Positions 16,051 to 24,205 of a DNA stretch of 38,470 bases are shown in pieces. Origin of the DNA: Azospirillaceae bacterium (GTDB lineage Bacteria; Pseudomonadota; Alphaproteobacteria; Azospirillales; Azospirillaceae); contig DASQNC010000012.1 of the NCBI GenBank assembly GCA_035645145.1, forward strand, positions 1 to 38,470, read 5' to 3'. Position numbers and translations under genes: made by a program. The notes beneath the pieces are model-generated. The model was not told where the DNA came from. It made no database searches and saw only the letters and a list, made by a program, of their open reading frames with translations. The number at the start of each line of letters is the position of its first letter. Position 1 is the stretch's first letter.

Positions 16051-17346
16051 ATGACCGTCGATCTCACCGACATCGAACGCGCGTTGCTGGATGGGCGCAC
16101 CAAGGGCATGCCCGGCGGCGTCGGTCCCGTGCTCCTGGCCGATGTGGGCGGGAAGGGGTGGAACCTGCTGGCGGAGGATCTGCCGCTGCCGGCCTGCGTG
16201 CTGCGGGAATCCGCCCTCGCCCGCAACGAGGCGTGGATGGGCGCCTTCCTGGAGCGCACGGGCGCGGTGATCTCGCCCCATGGCAAGACGACCATGAGCC
16301 CGCAGCTCTTCAAGCGGCAGTTGGACCAGGGCGCCTGGGCCATCACCGTGGGCAACATCCACCAGCTTCAGGTGGCCCGGCACTATGGCTTTCCGCGCAT
16401 CGTGCTGGCCAACCAGCTCGTCGGACGGCAGGCGGTCCGGTTCGTGCTGGACGAAATGGCCCGCGATCCATCGTTCGACTTCTACTGCCTGGTGGACTCC
16501 GTGGCCCTTGTGGAGCGGCTGGCGGAGGCCGCGCGCGCGGCGGGCGTCGGCCGGCCGCTGAACGTCTTTCTGGAAGGCGGCTTCGCCGGCGGGCGCACAG
16601 GCGTGCGGGACAAGGCCACCGGCCTGGCGGTGGCGCGCGCGGTCAAGGCCGCCGCCCCGGTTTTGGCCCTGCGCGGGGTGGAAGGGTTCGAGGGGCTGAT
16701 TTCCGGCGACGGCCGGGCCGAGCGGGTCGGGGCGTTCCTGGACTTCCTGATGGACCTCGCCCGCACGGCGGATGCCGAGGATCTGTTCGCCCCCGGCCCG
16801 GTGATCCTGACGGCGGGCGGATCGGCCTATTACGACATCGTCGCGGAAAAACTGTCGGCGGCGGATCTTCGGCGCGAGGCCATGGTCCTGACCCGCAGCG
16901 GCTGCTACCTGACCCATGACTCCGGCATGTACGCCAAGAGCTTCGCGGACATCCAGGCGCGCTCGGCCCTGGCCCGCGACCTGGGCGAGGTCGAAGCCGC
17001 GCTGGAGGTCTGGGCCTATGTGCAATCACGGCCCGAGCCGAACCGGGTCCTGGTGACCATGGGCAAGCGCGACACCGCCTTCGATGGCGACTGGCCGACG
17101 CCACTGAAGTGGCACCGTTCGGGGGGTGGCGGCGCGGCGCCGGCCCCGATGCCGCCCGGCCACCGGATGACCGGCATGAACGACCAGCACGGCTATCTGG
17201 AGGTGCCCGCGGACAGCCCGCTTCAGGTCGGCGACATGGTGGGCTTCGGGGTCACGCACCCATGCCTCACCTTCGACCGCTGGCAGCTCATCTTCCTGGT
17301 GGACGATGCCTACACGGTGACCGGGGCGGTGCGGACGTTCTTCTGA
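16051..17346 (+). CDS. Alanine-racemase-fold PLP enzyme, D-serine dehydratase / D-threonine aldolase-like (COG3616)
   Basis: 431 residues. Lys79 in SPHGKTTMSPQLFKRQ is the PLP Schiff-base lysine of the fold-type III family; GGFAGGRTGV and TAGGSAYYDIV are barrel phosphate-binding segments; THDSGMY (288-294) and THPCLTF (402-408) follow. His403 and Cys405 match the zinc pair described for eukaryotic-type D-serine dehydratase. Family members deaminate D-serine and other beta-hydroxy D-amino acids or cleave D-threonine. It ends the pyrimidine operon, yet beta-alanine is not a substrate type known to me for this family, so its role here is open. The start at 16051 was chosen over GTG 16042 because the latter is too close to its AGGA. 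Confidence 0.82.
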   Translation: MTVDLTDIERALLDGRTKGMPGGVGPVLLADVGGKGWNLLAEDLPLPACVLRESALARNEAWMGAFLERTGAVISPHGKTTMSPQLFKRQLDQGAWAITVGNIHQLQVARHYGFPRIVLANQLVGRQAVRFVLDEMARDPSFDFYCLVDSVALVERLAEAARAAGVGRPLNVFLEGGFAGGRTGVRDKATGLAVARAVKAAAPVLALRGVEGFEGLISGDGRAERVGAFLDFLMDLARTADAEDLFAPGPVILTAGGSAYYDIVAEKLSAADLRREAMVLTRSGCYLTHDSGMYAKSFADIQARSALARDLGEVEAALEVWAYVQSRPEPNRVLVTMGKRDTAFDGDWPTPLKWHRSGGGGAAPAPMPPGHRMTGMNDQHGYLEVPADSPLQVGDMVGFGVTHPCLTFDRWQLIFLVDDAYTVTGAVRTFF

Positions 17347-17347
17347 T

Positions 17348-17381
17348 ACCGGCGAGCGCATGTATTCCTGCGCTCGCCGGT
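17348..17381 (+). terminator. Terminator of the catabolic operon, 13-bp perfect stem
   Basis: ACCGGCGAGCGCA (17348-17360), loop TGTATTCC, exact complement (17369-17381), followed by TGTTC. It starts right after the stop codon. The stretch CTGATACCGGCGAGCGCATGT is a near copy of the one after the dihydropyrimidinase gene (position 14505 on). Confidence 0.7.
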
Positions 17382-17704
17382 TGTTCATCCCCTCATAGGC
17401 CGGCACCCCCCAGGTTTGTATCTCCGCCCCCGGCGCCGGGGAGTACATCCGCGCCGGGCGGAGTCCAAAATGAGAAGGCGGGCAGAGGTCCTGGTCCCTC
17501 CGTCGGGTCCCCTGGGGCCTTGATGATCGCGTCTGGGTGATATCCCGACGCGATCCAAGTCATGTGAACCCCGGTTTAACAATGCCGCTCTTTCATGGGG
17601 CTTCGGGTCAATCGCAGCCAGCGGTCATGTCGTTCCCCTAAGGGGCGCGCCGGCGACGTCAGCATTGCCGTTGTCCCGAGACCCAACTGCACGCCGGAAG
17701 GCCC
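17382..17704. other. Intergenic region with one palindrome
   Basis: About 320 bases with no convincing gene. It contains GATCGCGTC (17525-17533) and its exact complement (17547-17555) spaced by 13 bases, with inner GGG/CCC extending the stem. This may be a further terminator or an operator for the lipoprotein gene at 17705. GC content drops towards the lipoprotein gene. Confidence 0.45.
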
Positions 17705-18328
17705 ATGCCCCGACAAAGCCGTTACCGGGCAAAACTCCCGGATCGATACACGTTCCTGCGGGGAATATCGGCCCTGGGCGTCGTCCTGATCGCCGTTGCG
17801 GGATGCAGGCCGCCCGTGCCGCTGACCCGGGCCAGCGACGAGTCCAGTATCTTCGCACAGGCATACAGGGACTATCGGATGATGCGGGAAAGCGGCGATA
17901 TCGCTCCTGACCAAGACACTGTCGAGTATGCCGAATTCATCATCGGGAAAAGGTTTAAAACGTACTTTGACGATATTGTAAATGCCGGTGCCAAACGAGC
18001 GGATGCCATAGATGTTCTTGTGAAGAATGGGGCGGCCTGCAAAATCCTCAGTGTTTCCGATGGGGCATTTAGTTGCATCGGCGCGCCAATGGTATATGTG
18101 ACGTTCCCGCTTGGGGGTGGGATAATCGGCAGGAGCCGGGTCCAGATTTTGGTTGAGCAGTTGAGTCCCGGGTGCCAGCTGGGTACCCCGCAGATGATGG
18201 TTAGCGGGCGGGCCAAATACATTGCTGAAAATGTCGGATTTGGCCCGGATGTTATTAGTCAAGAATCGTTGGAGCATGCAGGTGAGGCTTATCAGAGTTT
18301 GATGGAACTGCGTCGCAGATGCGCCTGA
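17705..18328 (+). CDS. Predicted lipoprotein, Cys-conserved paralogue A (unknown family)
   Basis: 207 residues. A basic N-terminus (1-20) leads to a hydrophobic core ending LGVVLIAVAGC, a clear lipobox with Cys36 to be lipidated. The mature protein is paralogous to the one at 19604: shared blocks are SIFAQA, KRADAIDVLVKNGAACKI, SDGAFSCIGAP, QILVEQLSPGCQLGTPQ and a final RRRCA. Four cysteines (in AACK, FSCIG, SPGCQ and RRRC) are conserved between the two, so two disulfides are likely in the periplasm. The start has a GGAAGG site. Codon use is less GC-biased than in the catabolic genes (for instance GAAAATGTCGGATTTGGC), suggesting acquisition. Function not recognised. Confidence 0.8.
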   Translation: MPRQSRYRAKLPDRYTFLRGISALGVVLIAVAGCRPPVPLTRASDESSIFAQAYRDYRMMRESGDIAPDQDTVEYAEFIIGKRFKTYFDDIVNAGAKRADAIDVLVKNGAACKILSVSDGAFSCIGAPMVYVTFPLGGGIIGRSRVQILVEQLSPGCQLGTPQMMVSGRAKYIAENVGFGPDVISQESLEHAGEAYQSLMELRRRCA

Positions 18329-18521
18329 GGTTTTTACACCGCACCGCGCCCTGCTTGTCCGACAGCGCCACCACGCCCTTCCACAAAGGTGGTTCAACGC
18401 CAGCAACGGCACGGCGTTCCGGCACCAACAGGCCGTACCGCGCCGCGGCGCGGTTCCCCGACAGGCCACCGGAGGCCGCCCAACCGTGTCCTTCCGGAAA
18501 GCTGGGAAGGCGTCGTGGTCC

Positions 18522-19346
18522 TCAAGCGCGCCGACAATCGGCAAGCAGGTTCAACAGGCGATCCGTCAAAAGGTCAGGCTGTTCGAGGCTCGGCAGATGG
18601 GCGACGCCGGGCAGGATCTCGAGCCGAGCATCCGGAAGCGCCGCCGCGAGCTGGCGGCAGCGCGCCTGGATGTGCGGGACGTCCAGGTTTCCGCAAAGGA
18701 TCCGCACGGGAGCGGCAATCCGGTCGAGCCGGTCCCAGGCCGGGGCGGGTTGAAGAACGCGACCGATCACCGGGGCTGCCAACGCAATGCCGTTCATGGC
18801 CGCGAACAGTTCGCGCGCCGGTCCTTTGACGCGCCCCTGGTTCGCCAGCGGTCCATCCAGCCAGAGCGCCGCTTTCAGCCGGATCACCGGATCGAGGTCG
18901 CCGGACGTCCCGGCCAAATCGATCGCGTCGAGCAGGCGGCGGACAGCCTCATGGGGTGTTGCCGGGGGTGCTCCGCTGACCGACGGCGCGATCAGGACGA
19001 GCCCCGCGACGCGGTCGGGGGAGGCGAGGGTGGCATCGATCGCGATGCTGCCGCCCTGCGAGCAGCCGACCAGGATCACCGGCTTGCCGGGCCCCACCAG
19101 GTGGTCGACCACGGCGAACAAGTCGGCCGTTTGGCTGTAGGCCTCGTCGACTGCCGGCGTTTCACCAAAGCCACGGCGGTCGTACGCGATCACGTGATGG
19201 CGCGGGGCCAGCGCGGCAAGCTGGTGACGCCACATCCGACGGTCCGCGACGGCGGCGTGCAGGAAGACGACCGGTTGGCCGCCGCTGGCCCACTCGGCCA
19301 CGATCCGCGCGTTGCCGACAGGAACGATCCCCGATGTCGTCTGCAT
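18522..19346 (-). CDS. Alpha/beta hydrolase
   Basis: 274 residues. Core motifs: VVFLHAAVADRRMWRHQL (oxyanion-side HG-like loop), YDRRGFGET, nucleophile elbow GCSQGG with the catalytic serine, a helical cap around 140-205, LCGNLDVPH with the likely acid and GVAHLPSLEQ with the catalytic histidine. The triad therefore looks complete. The family covers esterases, lipases, haloperoxidase-like and C-C hydrolases; no specific substrate can be assigned. The start at 19346 was chosen because translation from further upstream (frame to 19457) has no family-like sequence; the ribosome-binding site GGACAGG is close to the start, so it remains uncertain. It lies between two paralogous lipoprotein genes and opposite to both. 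Confidence 0.85.
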   Translation of the reverse strand: MQTTSGIVPVGNARIVAEWASGGQPVVFLHAAVADRRMWRHQLAALAPRHHVIAYDRRGFGETPAVDEAYSQTADLFAVVDHLVGPGKPVILVGCSQGGSIAIDATLASPDRVAGLVLIAPSVSGAPPATPHEAVRRLLDAIDLAGTSGDLDPVIRLKAALWLDGPLANQGRVKGPARELFAAMNGIALAAPVIGRVLQPAPAWDRLDRIAAPVRILCGNLDVPHIQARCRQLAAALPDARLEILPGVAHLPSLEQPDLLTDRLLNLLADCRRA

Positions 19347-19377
19347 CCTGTCCAGAACTGGCAACGCATGTTGGGCT

Positions 19378-19426
19378 GGGATGACCCTAATCCCGGGCGG
19401 CAGCCTGGGCAACAGTTGGTCATCCC
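19378..19426. promoter_or_regulatory. Spaced 9-bp inverted repeat upstream of the hydrolase gene
   Basis: GGGATGACC (19378-19386) and GGTCATCCC (19418-19426) are exact complements 31 bases apart, lying 32-80 bases upstream of the alpha/beta hydrolase start. It could be an operator or a cruciform. No recognised regulator box fits. Confidence 0.35.
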
Positions 19427-19527
19427 TGTAACTTGACCGAAACTGGGTACGGCCCAAGCGCCCACCGGGCCTTAATCTTGCCCGCTGATTATTTGCGGTC
19501 TGGTGGTGGTGTTGATGTCAACTTTTA

Positions 19528-19556
19528 TTGACAAAGCGGGTTGGTAAGCTCGATTT
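19528..19556 (+). promoter_or_regulatory. Candidate promoter for the second lipoprotein gene
   Basis: TTGACA at 19528-19533 is followed after 17 bases by CGATTT at 19551-19556, in an AT-richer stretch about 50 bases before the start codon at 19604. The -35 is perfect but the -10 is poor. The partial palindrome GTTGATGTCAAC just upstream could be a regulator site. Confidence 0.35.
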
Positions 19557-19603
19557 TCCCTGAATGGTTGTAGGGTGATTTCGGCTCGCGCGGTGAGGGG
19601 CTC

Positions 19604-20173
19604 ATGTCTCGCAGGTGCCACTGCCGTACGGGTTTGAGGGAGCGACGTGCGCCCCTGCGGGCGCTGTTGGCCCTGGGCGTTCTTCTAATCGCCGTTGCGG
19701 GATGCGGATCCCACCCGCCCCTGACCCCGGCTAGTGTGGAGACCAGCATCTTCGCTCAGGCCGTCAAGGACCGAAACGCTGCCATGATGAGGGGGCAAAG
19801 TGTCTGGGGTGAGGAGGCTCTCGAGATGACTTTCCGAGCCCGTCTGTCAGCACACGTAAATGCTCAGAGCAAGCGTGCGGACGTGATTGAGGTACTTGTA
19901 CGGCATGGGGCGACGTGCCTGATCCACAACGCTTCGGATGGCACATTCACGTGCGTTGGCGTGCCGCGTGTTCCAATTGAGGGCCCGTTTGGAATTGGCG
20001 TGATGGGCCATGGGCATGCCCAGATCGCTGTCGAGCAGTTGCAGCCGGGCTGCAAATTCGGTGTGCCCGAAATCACCATTGAAACGGCATTCGTACCGCT
20101 CAGGCCTGAAGCGCAGTCAAGCACCAGGGACATTGCGCAAGACCTATCGGCATTGCGCCAGCGCTGCACTTAG
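19604..20173 (+). CDS. Predicted lipoprotein, Cys-conserved paralogue B (unknown family)
   Basis: 189 residues. Arg-rich N-terminus, hydrophobic segment and lipobox LGVLLIAVAGC (Cys34). It aligns along its length with the protein at 17705: SIFAQA, KRADVIEVLVRHGATCLI, SDGTFTCVGVP, QIAVEQLQPGCKFGVPE and terminal LRQRCT, again with four matching cysteines in the mature part. The DNA over the lipobox is almost identical between the two genes (ATCGCCGTTGCGGGATGC in both), while other parts have diverged, so this is an old duplication with a constrained signal region. The ribosome-binding site GAGGGG lies 4 bases before the start. No family recognised; probably an envelope lipoprotein. Confidence 0.8.
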   Translation: MSRRCHCRTGLRERRAPLRALLALGVLLIAVAGCGSHPPLTPASVETSIFAQAVKDRNAAMMRGQSVWGEEALEMTFRARLSAHVNAQSKRADVIEVLVRHGATCLIHNASDGTFTCVGVPRVPIEGPFGIGVMGHGHAQIAVEQLQPGCKFGVPEITIETAFVPLRPEAQSSTRDIAQDLSALRQRCT

Positions 20174-20213
20174 AATCATCAGGCCAAACCGGGGTGGTCC
20201 GCAAGGGCGGCGG

Positions 20214-20894
20214 TCAGCTCGTCCACCCCTTCGCGACCCCTTCCAGGCGCCGGATCTCGCGCTGCAACGTCTCGATGCGCTTCAGCATGTTCTGGCGCTT
20301 CTCCTCCAGCATCGCCAGATGCCGTTCCTTGGCGATCCGCGCCGAGGCGCGGTTCGGGTACTCGCGGTTCAGGTAGGAGCGGGCGAACAGGCCGGTGCGC
20401 TTCACCGGGACCATGCTGTCCTGCCACATCCGCTCGCGCATCTCGGTGGCGAGCGTCAGCAGGTCCAGGATCTCCTTGTCCACGTCCAGGATGCGCATGC
20501 GGGCGTCGCGCATCCGCTGCTGGCGCTCCATGGCGGCGCGGTTCTTGGCGACCTGGTATTCGGCCCCGGTGGAATAGAGCAGGTATTCCCGCCCCATCTT
20601 CTTGGCCGTCGCCCGCAGCGCGTAGCGGTAGACCTCGTCGATCGCGTCCTGGTCGTTGGCCAGCGGCAGCCCGGCGGTGTCCGGATGCGCACAGGCCTCG
20701 TCCAGGACCGAGCCGACCACCGCCTTGAGGGCGCTGTGGCAGATCCGCTCCATGTCGAGTTCGTCCTGCAGGCGGCGGATCTGCTCGCGCAGCAGGCTGG
20801 TGTCCTCGTTCAGTGGCAAGGAGTCCGGTGGCGTGCCCGCAACCGGCGTGCTGCCGTCGCTGGCCGGAAGGTCGGATGTGCTGATGCTGCCCAT
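20214..20894 (-). CDS. Coiled-coil protein of unknown function
   Basis: 226 residues. A short disordered N-terminus rich in Ser/Asp/Pro (1-30) precedes LREQIRRLQDELDMERICHS (coiled coil), a helical middle with YRYALRATAKKMGREYLLYS, a second long charged helix (KNRAAMERQQRMRDARMRIL) and a third (MLEEKRQNMLKRIETLQREI) that ends the protein. No signal peptide or membrane segment. The start at 20894 has GGTGG about 8 bases upstream; an in-frame ATG at 20930 would add 12 residues. It is divergent from the SUV3-like helicase, 235 bases apart. Family not recognised; a structural or adaptor role would fit but is not shown. Confidence 0.7.
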   Translation of the reverse strand: MGSISTSDLPASDGSTPVAGTPPDSLPLNEDTSLLREQIRRLQDELDMERICHSALKAVVGSVLDEACAHPDTAGLPLANDQDAIDEVYRYALRATAKKMGREYLLYSTGAEYQVAKNRAAMERQQRMRDARMRILDVDKEILDLLTLATEMRERMWQDSMVPVKRTGLFARSYLNREYPNRASARIAKERHLAMLEEKRQNMLKRIETLQREIRRLEGVAKGWTS

Positions 20895-21129
20895 GGCGAG
20901 CCACCGTGATGTCCTCTGGACGGCACGCATACTCAACCAGGAACGTTTGCGAATTCCTAAGACAAAACCGGCCGGTGTGCCTTTCTCGAATTTTCGCGTC
21001 GGCCGCCTCGATGATGGTCCTTGGTTCGGATAGGTTGCCCGCGCAATTGTTGAGGGCACGGCCGCACCCCGGCCACCCGCCCGGCGTTGTCCTGCCACCT
21101 GTGAATCCTGCGACGGTGATCCCGCGACC

Positions 21130-23340
21130 ATGAGCACGACCGAATCCGGTGAAGCCGCCCTCGACCCGCATCTCGTCCACGACATCGCCAGCCGGCATCC
21201 GGAAGTGACCAGCCTGGCCGCGGCCGGCCTGAGCCGGATCGAGCATGCCGAGCTGATGGGGCTGGTGCCGCTGGGCCTGCCGCTGCCCAAGGGCAAGCGC
21301 GACCTGCTGGTGCCCCTGGAGCGGAAGGAGGCCGTGCTGCGCGAGGTTGAGGGCGGCCTGCAACGGGCGCTCCGGCGCAACGCGTTGCTGGAGCAGGGGC
21401 GCCGGGCGCTCGCCGGTTCGCACCTGTCGTTGAAGGCGGCCGAGGACCGCACGCGGGTGATCGCGGTCGCCCACGAAATCCTGCCCTGGCCCGGCTTCCG
21501 CGAGCCCTTGCGCCTGCACGCGCTCAAATCCTTCGACGCGGACGAACTGGCCGACCGGACGGATACCGAACTCCTGGCCCGGCTGGCGGGGGATCCCGAC
21601 CTGGGCCGGCGTGCCGAGGAGGCCGTCGCGCGCGTGTCGGAACGGTTGCAGGATCTGGCGACGCGGGTGGGGCAGGCGGACGACAGTTGGACGTTCGAAA
21701 ACCTGGTCGAACGCCTGTCCCGGGCCGCGCGCAACCGGCACGACCCGAACGACATCCTGCGGCGCTGGGAGGAGACGTTCGACACCTGGCTCGGCGAACG
21801 CGCCCAGGCGCGCGGCCGCGCCTTCGTGGACACCCATTTCGACCTCGCCCGCTTCGAACAGCTTTTCCCCGTCGCCCGCGGGCTGGGGCGCAAACTGGTG
21901 CTGGTCGTCGGACCGACCAACTCCGGCAAGACCCACCGGGCGGTCGAGGCGCTGAAGGCGGCCAAGTCTGGCATCTATCTGGCGCCGCTGCGCCTGCTGG
22001 CGTTGGAGATCATGGACCGCCTGAACAACGAGGGCACGCCGACCACGCTGTTGACCGGCGAGGAGGAGATCCGCGTGCCCGAGGCCCGGCACATCGCGTC
22101 CACGATCGAAATGCTGGATCCGGAACGGCCGGTGGACGTGGTGGTGATCGACGAGGTGCAGATGCTGGCCGATCCGGACCGGGGCTGGGCCTGGACGGCG
22201 GCGCTGATGGGGGCGCCGGGACGCACCGTGTACATCCTGGGCGCGCCCGAGGCCCGTCCGCTGGTCGAAAAGGCGGCGGCGCATCTGGGCGAGCCGTTGG
22301 AGGTGATCGAACTGGATCGCAAGGGGCCGCTGATCCTGCTGGAAAACCGCGTGGAATGGGCAGACGTCCAGCGTGGCGACGCCCTGATCGCCTTTTCCCG
22401 GCGCGAGGTGCATGCCGTGCGCGAAACCGTGCAGGCCCGTGGCCTTGCCGCCGCCGTCATCTACGGGGCGTTGGCCCCGGACGTGCGCCGGCGCGAGGCC
22501 GAACGGTTCCTGTCCGGCGAGGCCGACGTGGTGGTGGCGACCGATGCCATCGGCATGGGCCTGAACCTGCCCGTGCGCCGCATCCTGTTCACCGCGCTCG
22601 AGAAATTCGACGGGAACGAGGTCCGGCCCCTGGCCACGGCTGAAATCAAGCAGATCGCCGGCCGTGCCGGGCGTTTCGGCAAGGTGGACGTGGGCGAGTT
22701 CGGGGTGGTCGGCCGTGGAACGCCGCAGGCCCTGAAGGCGCTGCTGAACCGCCCGGACCCCCGGCTGGGCCCATCCACCCCGCTGAAGGTCCGCCCGACG
22801 CGCGGGATGCTGCAGCGCCTGGCCCGGCACATCGGGTCCGAGGACCTGGTCCTGCTGCTGGACTGCTTCGCCACCGCCAAGACCGCGGGTTCGCCCTACC
22901 GCGTGGCCGATCTGGGGCCGGTGCGGCGCCTGGCCGCCATGCTGGACGAACGGCCGCTGGATTTCGCGGACAAGCTCGACCTGCTGTTCATCCCGGCCGA
23001 CATGGAACGGGACACGGATGCCGACCTGTTCCGCTCGGTCTGCCGGGCGATCCTGCGTGACACGCCGCTGGCCTTGGATCAGGTCGTGCCGGCCCGCATC
23101 GACACCCTGGACACCCAGCAGTTGGAGGACGCCTCGCGCGTGTGCGACCTGTATTACTGGGCCGCGCGCAAGTTCCCCCGCCTGTTCCCGGACCGCGAAC
23201 GGGTCCGCGTCCGCCGGGCCGCCATCGGCGAGCGGTTGAGCGAGGTGTTGGCCGCACGCTCGCGCCGGTCGCGGACCCAGGCGGCGAAGCCGGGATTCCG
23301 CGGTGCCCCGCGCAAGCGCTACGGCCCGCGCCGGCGATAG
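21130..23340 (+). CDS. SUV3-like DExH-box RNA helicase
   Basis: 736 residues. Helicase motif I is GPTNSGKTHRAVEAL (about 261-275), followed by GIYLAPLRLLALEIMDRLN (Ia), DEVQMLADPDRGWAW (motif II, about 340-355), an ILGAPEA motif III, AFSRREVHAVRE (IV), VVVATDAIGMGLNLPVRRI (V) and QIAGRAGRFG (VI, about 507-516). This order and wording match mitochondrial SUV3, an RNA helicase of the degradosome, whose closest bacterial relatives occur in alphaproteobacteria. The first 240 residues are a helical domain without a recognised motif; the tail after 700 is Arg-rich and probably binds RNA. Role in RNA turnover or ribosome maturation is inferred. No obvious ribosome-binding site. Confidence 0.88.
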   Translation: MSTTESGEAALDPHLVHDIASRHPEVTSLAAAGLSRIEHAELMGLVPLGLPLPKGKRDLLVPLERKEAVLREVEGGLQRALRRNALLEQGRRALAGSHLSLKAAEDRTRVIAVAHEILPWPGFREPLRLHALKSFDADELADRTDTELLARLAGDPDLGRRAEEAVARVSERLQDLATRVGQADDSWTFENLVERLSRAARNRHDPNDILRRWEETFDTWLGERAQARGRAFVDTHFDLARFEQLFPVARGLGRKLVLVVGPTNSGKTHRAVEALKAAKSGIYLAPLRLLALEIMDRLNNEGTPTTLLTGEEEIRVPEARHIASTIEMLDPERPVDVVVIDEVQMLADPDRGWAWTAALMGAPGRTVYILGAPEARPLVEKAAAHLGEPLEVIELDRKGPLILLENRVEWADVQRGDALIAFSRREVHAVRETVQARGLAAAVIYGALAPDVRRREAERFLSGEADVVVATDAIGMGLNLPVRRILFTALEKFDGNEVRPLATAEIKQIAGRAGRFGKVDVGEFGVVGRGTPQALKALLNRPDPRLGPSTPLKVRPTRGMLQRLARHIGSEDLVLLLDCFATAKTAGSPYRVADLGPVRRLAAMLDERPLDFADKLDLLFIPADMERDTDADLFRSVCRAILRDTPLALDQVVPARIDTLDTQQLEDASRVCDLYYWAARKFPRLFPDRERVRVRRAAIGERLSEVLAARSRRSRTQAAKPGFRGAPRKRYGPRRR

Positions 23341-23473
23341 GCCGTCCCACCCGCAAGAACGAAGGGTTTCGGACGGGTCGGAAACGTTTGGCCTGACCAC
23401 CGAATGTGGGCTTTTCGAATCTGTCCGGGGCCGATATGGTTCCATTCCACAGATTCCGCATCAGGCCCTGACC

Positions 23474-24205
23474 ATGACTTGGTCCATTGTCGCCCGCGAC
23501 CCGGAGACGGGCGCATTCGGAGTGGCCGTCACCACGAAGGCCTTCGCGGTCGGGGCGTTGTGCCCCTACGCCCGTAGCGGTGTCGGGGCTTTGGCCACAC
23601 AGGCACTCGTCAACCAGACCTATGGCCCGCGCGGCCTGCGCCTTTTGGACGAGGGCGTGCCGGCGGCCGATGTGGTGCGCCTGCTGCTGATCCCGGACGA
23701 GGGGCGGGAGCACCGGCAGGTCCATGTCCTGGATGCCGCGGGCCGGATTGCCCATCACACCGGGCGCGCGTGCGTGGACTGGTGCGGGCATGTCGCGGAC
23801 GAGCCGCGGCAGGTGTCCGTCGCCGGCAACATGCTGGCCGGACCGCAGGTGATCCGGGACACGCTCGCCTGTTATCTGGACAACGGGGCCAAGCCCTTTG
23901 CCGAGCGGATGCTGCTGGCGCTGGACGCCGGCCAGGCCGCCGGAGGCGACAAGCGCGGCAAGCAGTCGGCGGCCCTGATCGTCCATACGACCGAGGAGTT
24001 CGCGGAACTGAACCTGCGGGTGGACGACCACCTTGAGCCGCTGGCCGAATTGCGCCGCCTGTACGAAATCAGCCAGGGACGCCCGCGCATCTTCCGCCAA
24101 TTCCAGCCGACCCGGGCGAACCCGTCGGGCAACACCGACAGGGCGGTGCTGGATGCCGCGGTCGCCGCGTGGGAGGCGCAGCAGAAGGGGCGGACACCGC
24201 AATGA
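23474..24205 (+). CDS. DUF1028 family protein (putative Ntn-fold hydrolase)
   Basis: 243 residues. Starts [20 protein letters not shown], the DUF1028 hallmark, with [20 protein letters not shown], then [17 protein letters not shown] and [14 protein letters not shown]. The N-terminal strand places Thr2 or Ser4 where Ntn-hydrolases carry their nucleophile; activity is not established for the family. A C-terminal helix pair follows a [20 protein letters not shown] segment. The start at 23474 gives the canonical N-terminus; sequence upstream is not family-like. Its TGA overlaps the ATG of the first ATPase gene of a peptide importer, so it is the first gene of that operon and probably acts on the imported substrate or a product of it. 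Confidence 0.88.
   Translation: MTWSIVARDPETGAFGVAVTTKAFAVGALCPYARSGVGALATQALVNQTYGPRGLRLLDEGVPAADVVRLLLIPDEGREHRQVHVLDAAGRIAHHTGRACVDWCGHVADEPRQVSVAGNMLAGPQVIRDTLACYLDNGAKPFAERMLLALDAGQAAGGDKRGKQSAALIVHTTEEFAELNLRVDDHLEPLAELRRLYEISQGRPRIFRQFQPTRANPSGNTDRAVLDAAVAAWEAQQKGRTPQ

Noticed and set aside
23460-23485. Third RutR box (TGACCATGACTTGGTCC) before the DUF1028 gene
   Set aside because: Half-sites are too far apart (8 bases instead of 4) and overlap the start codon; similarity is coincidental.
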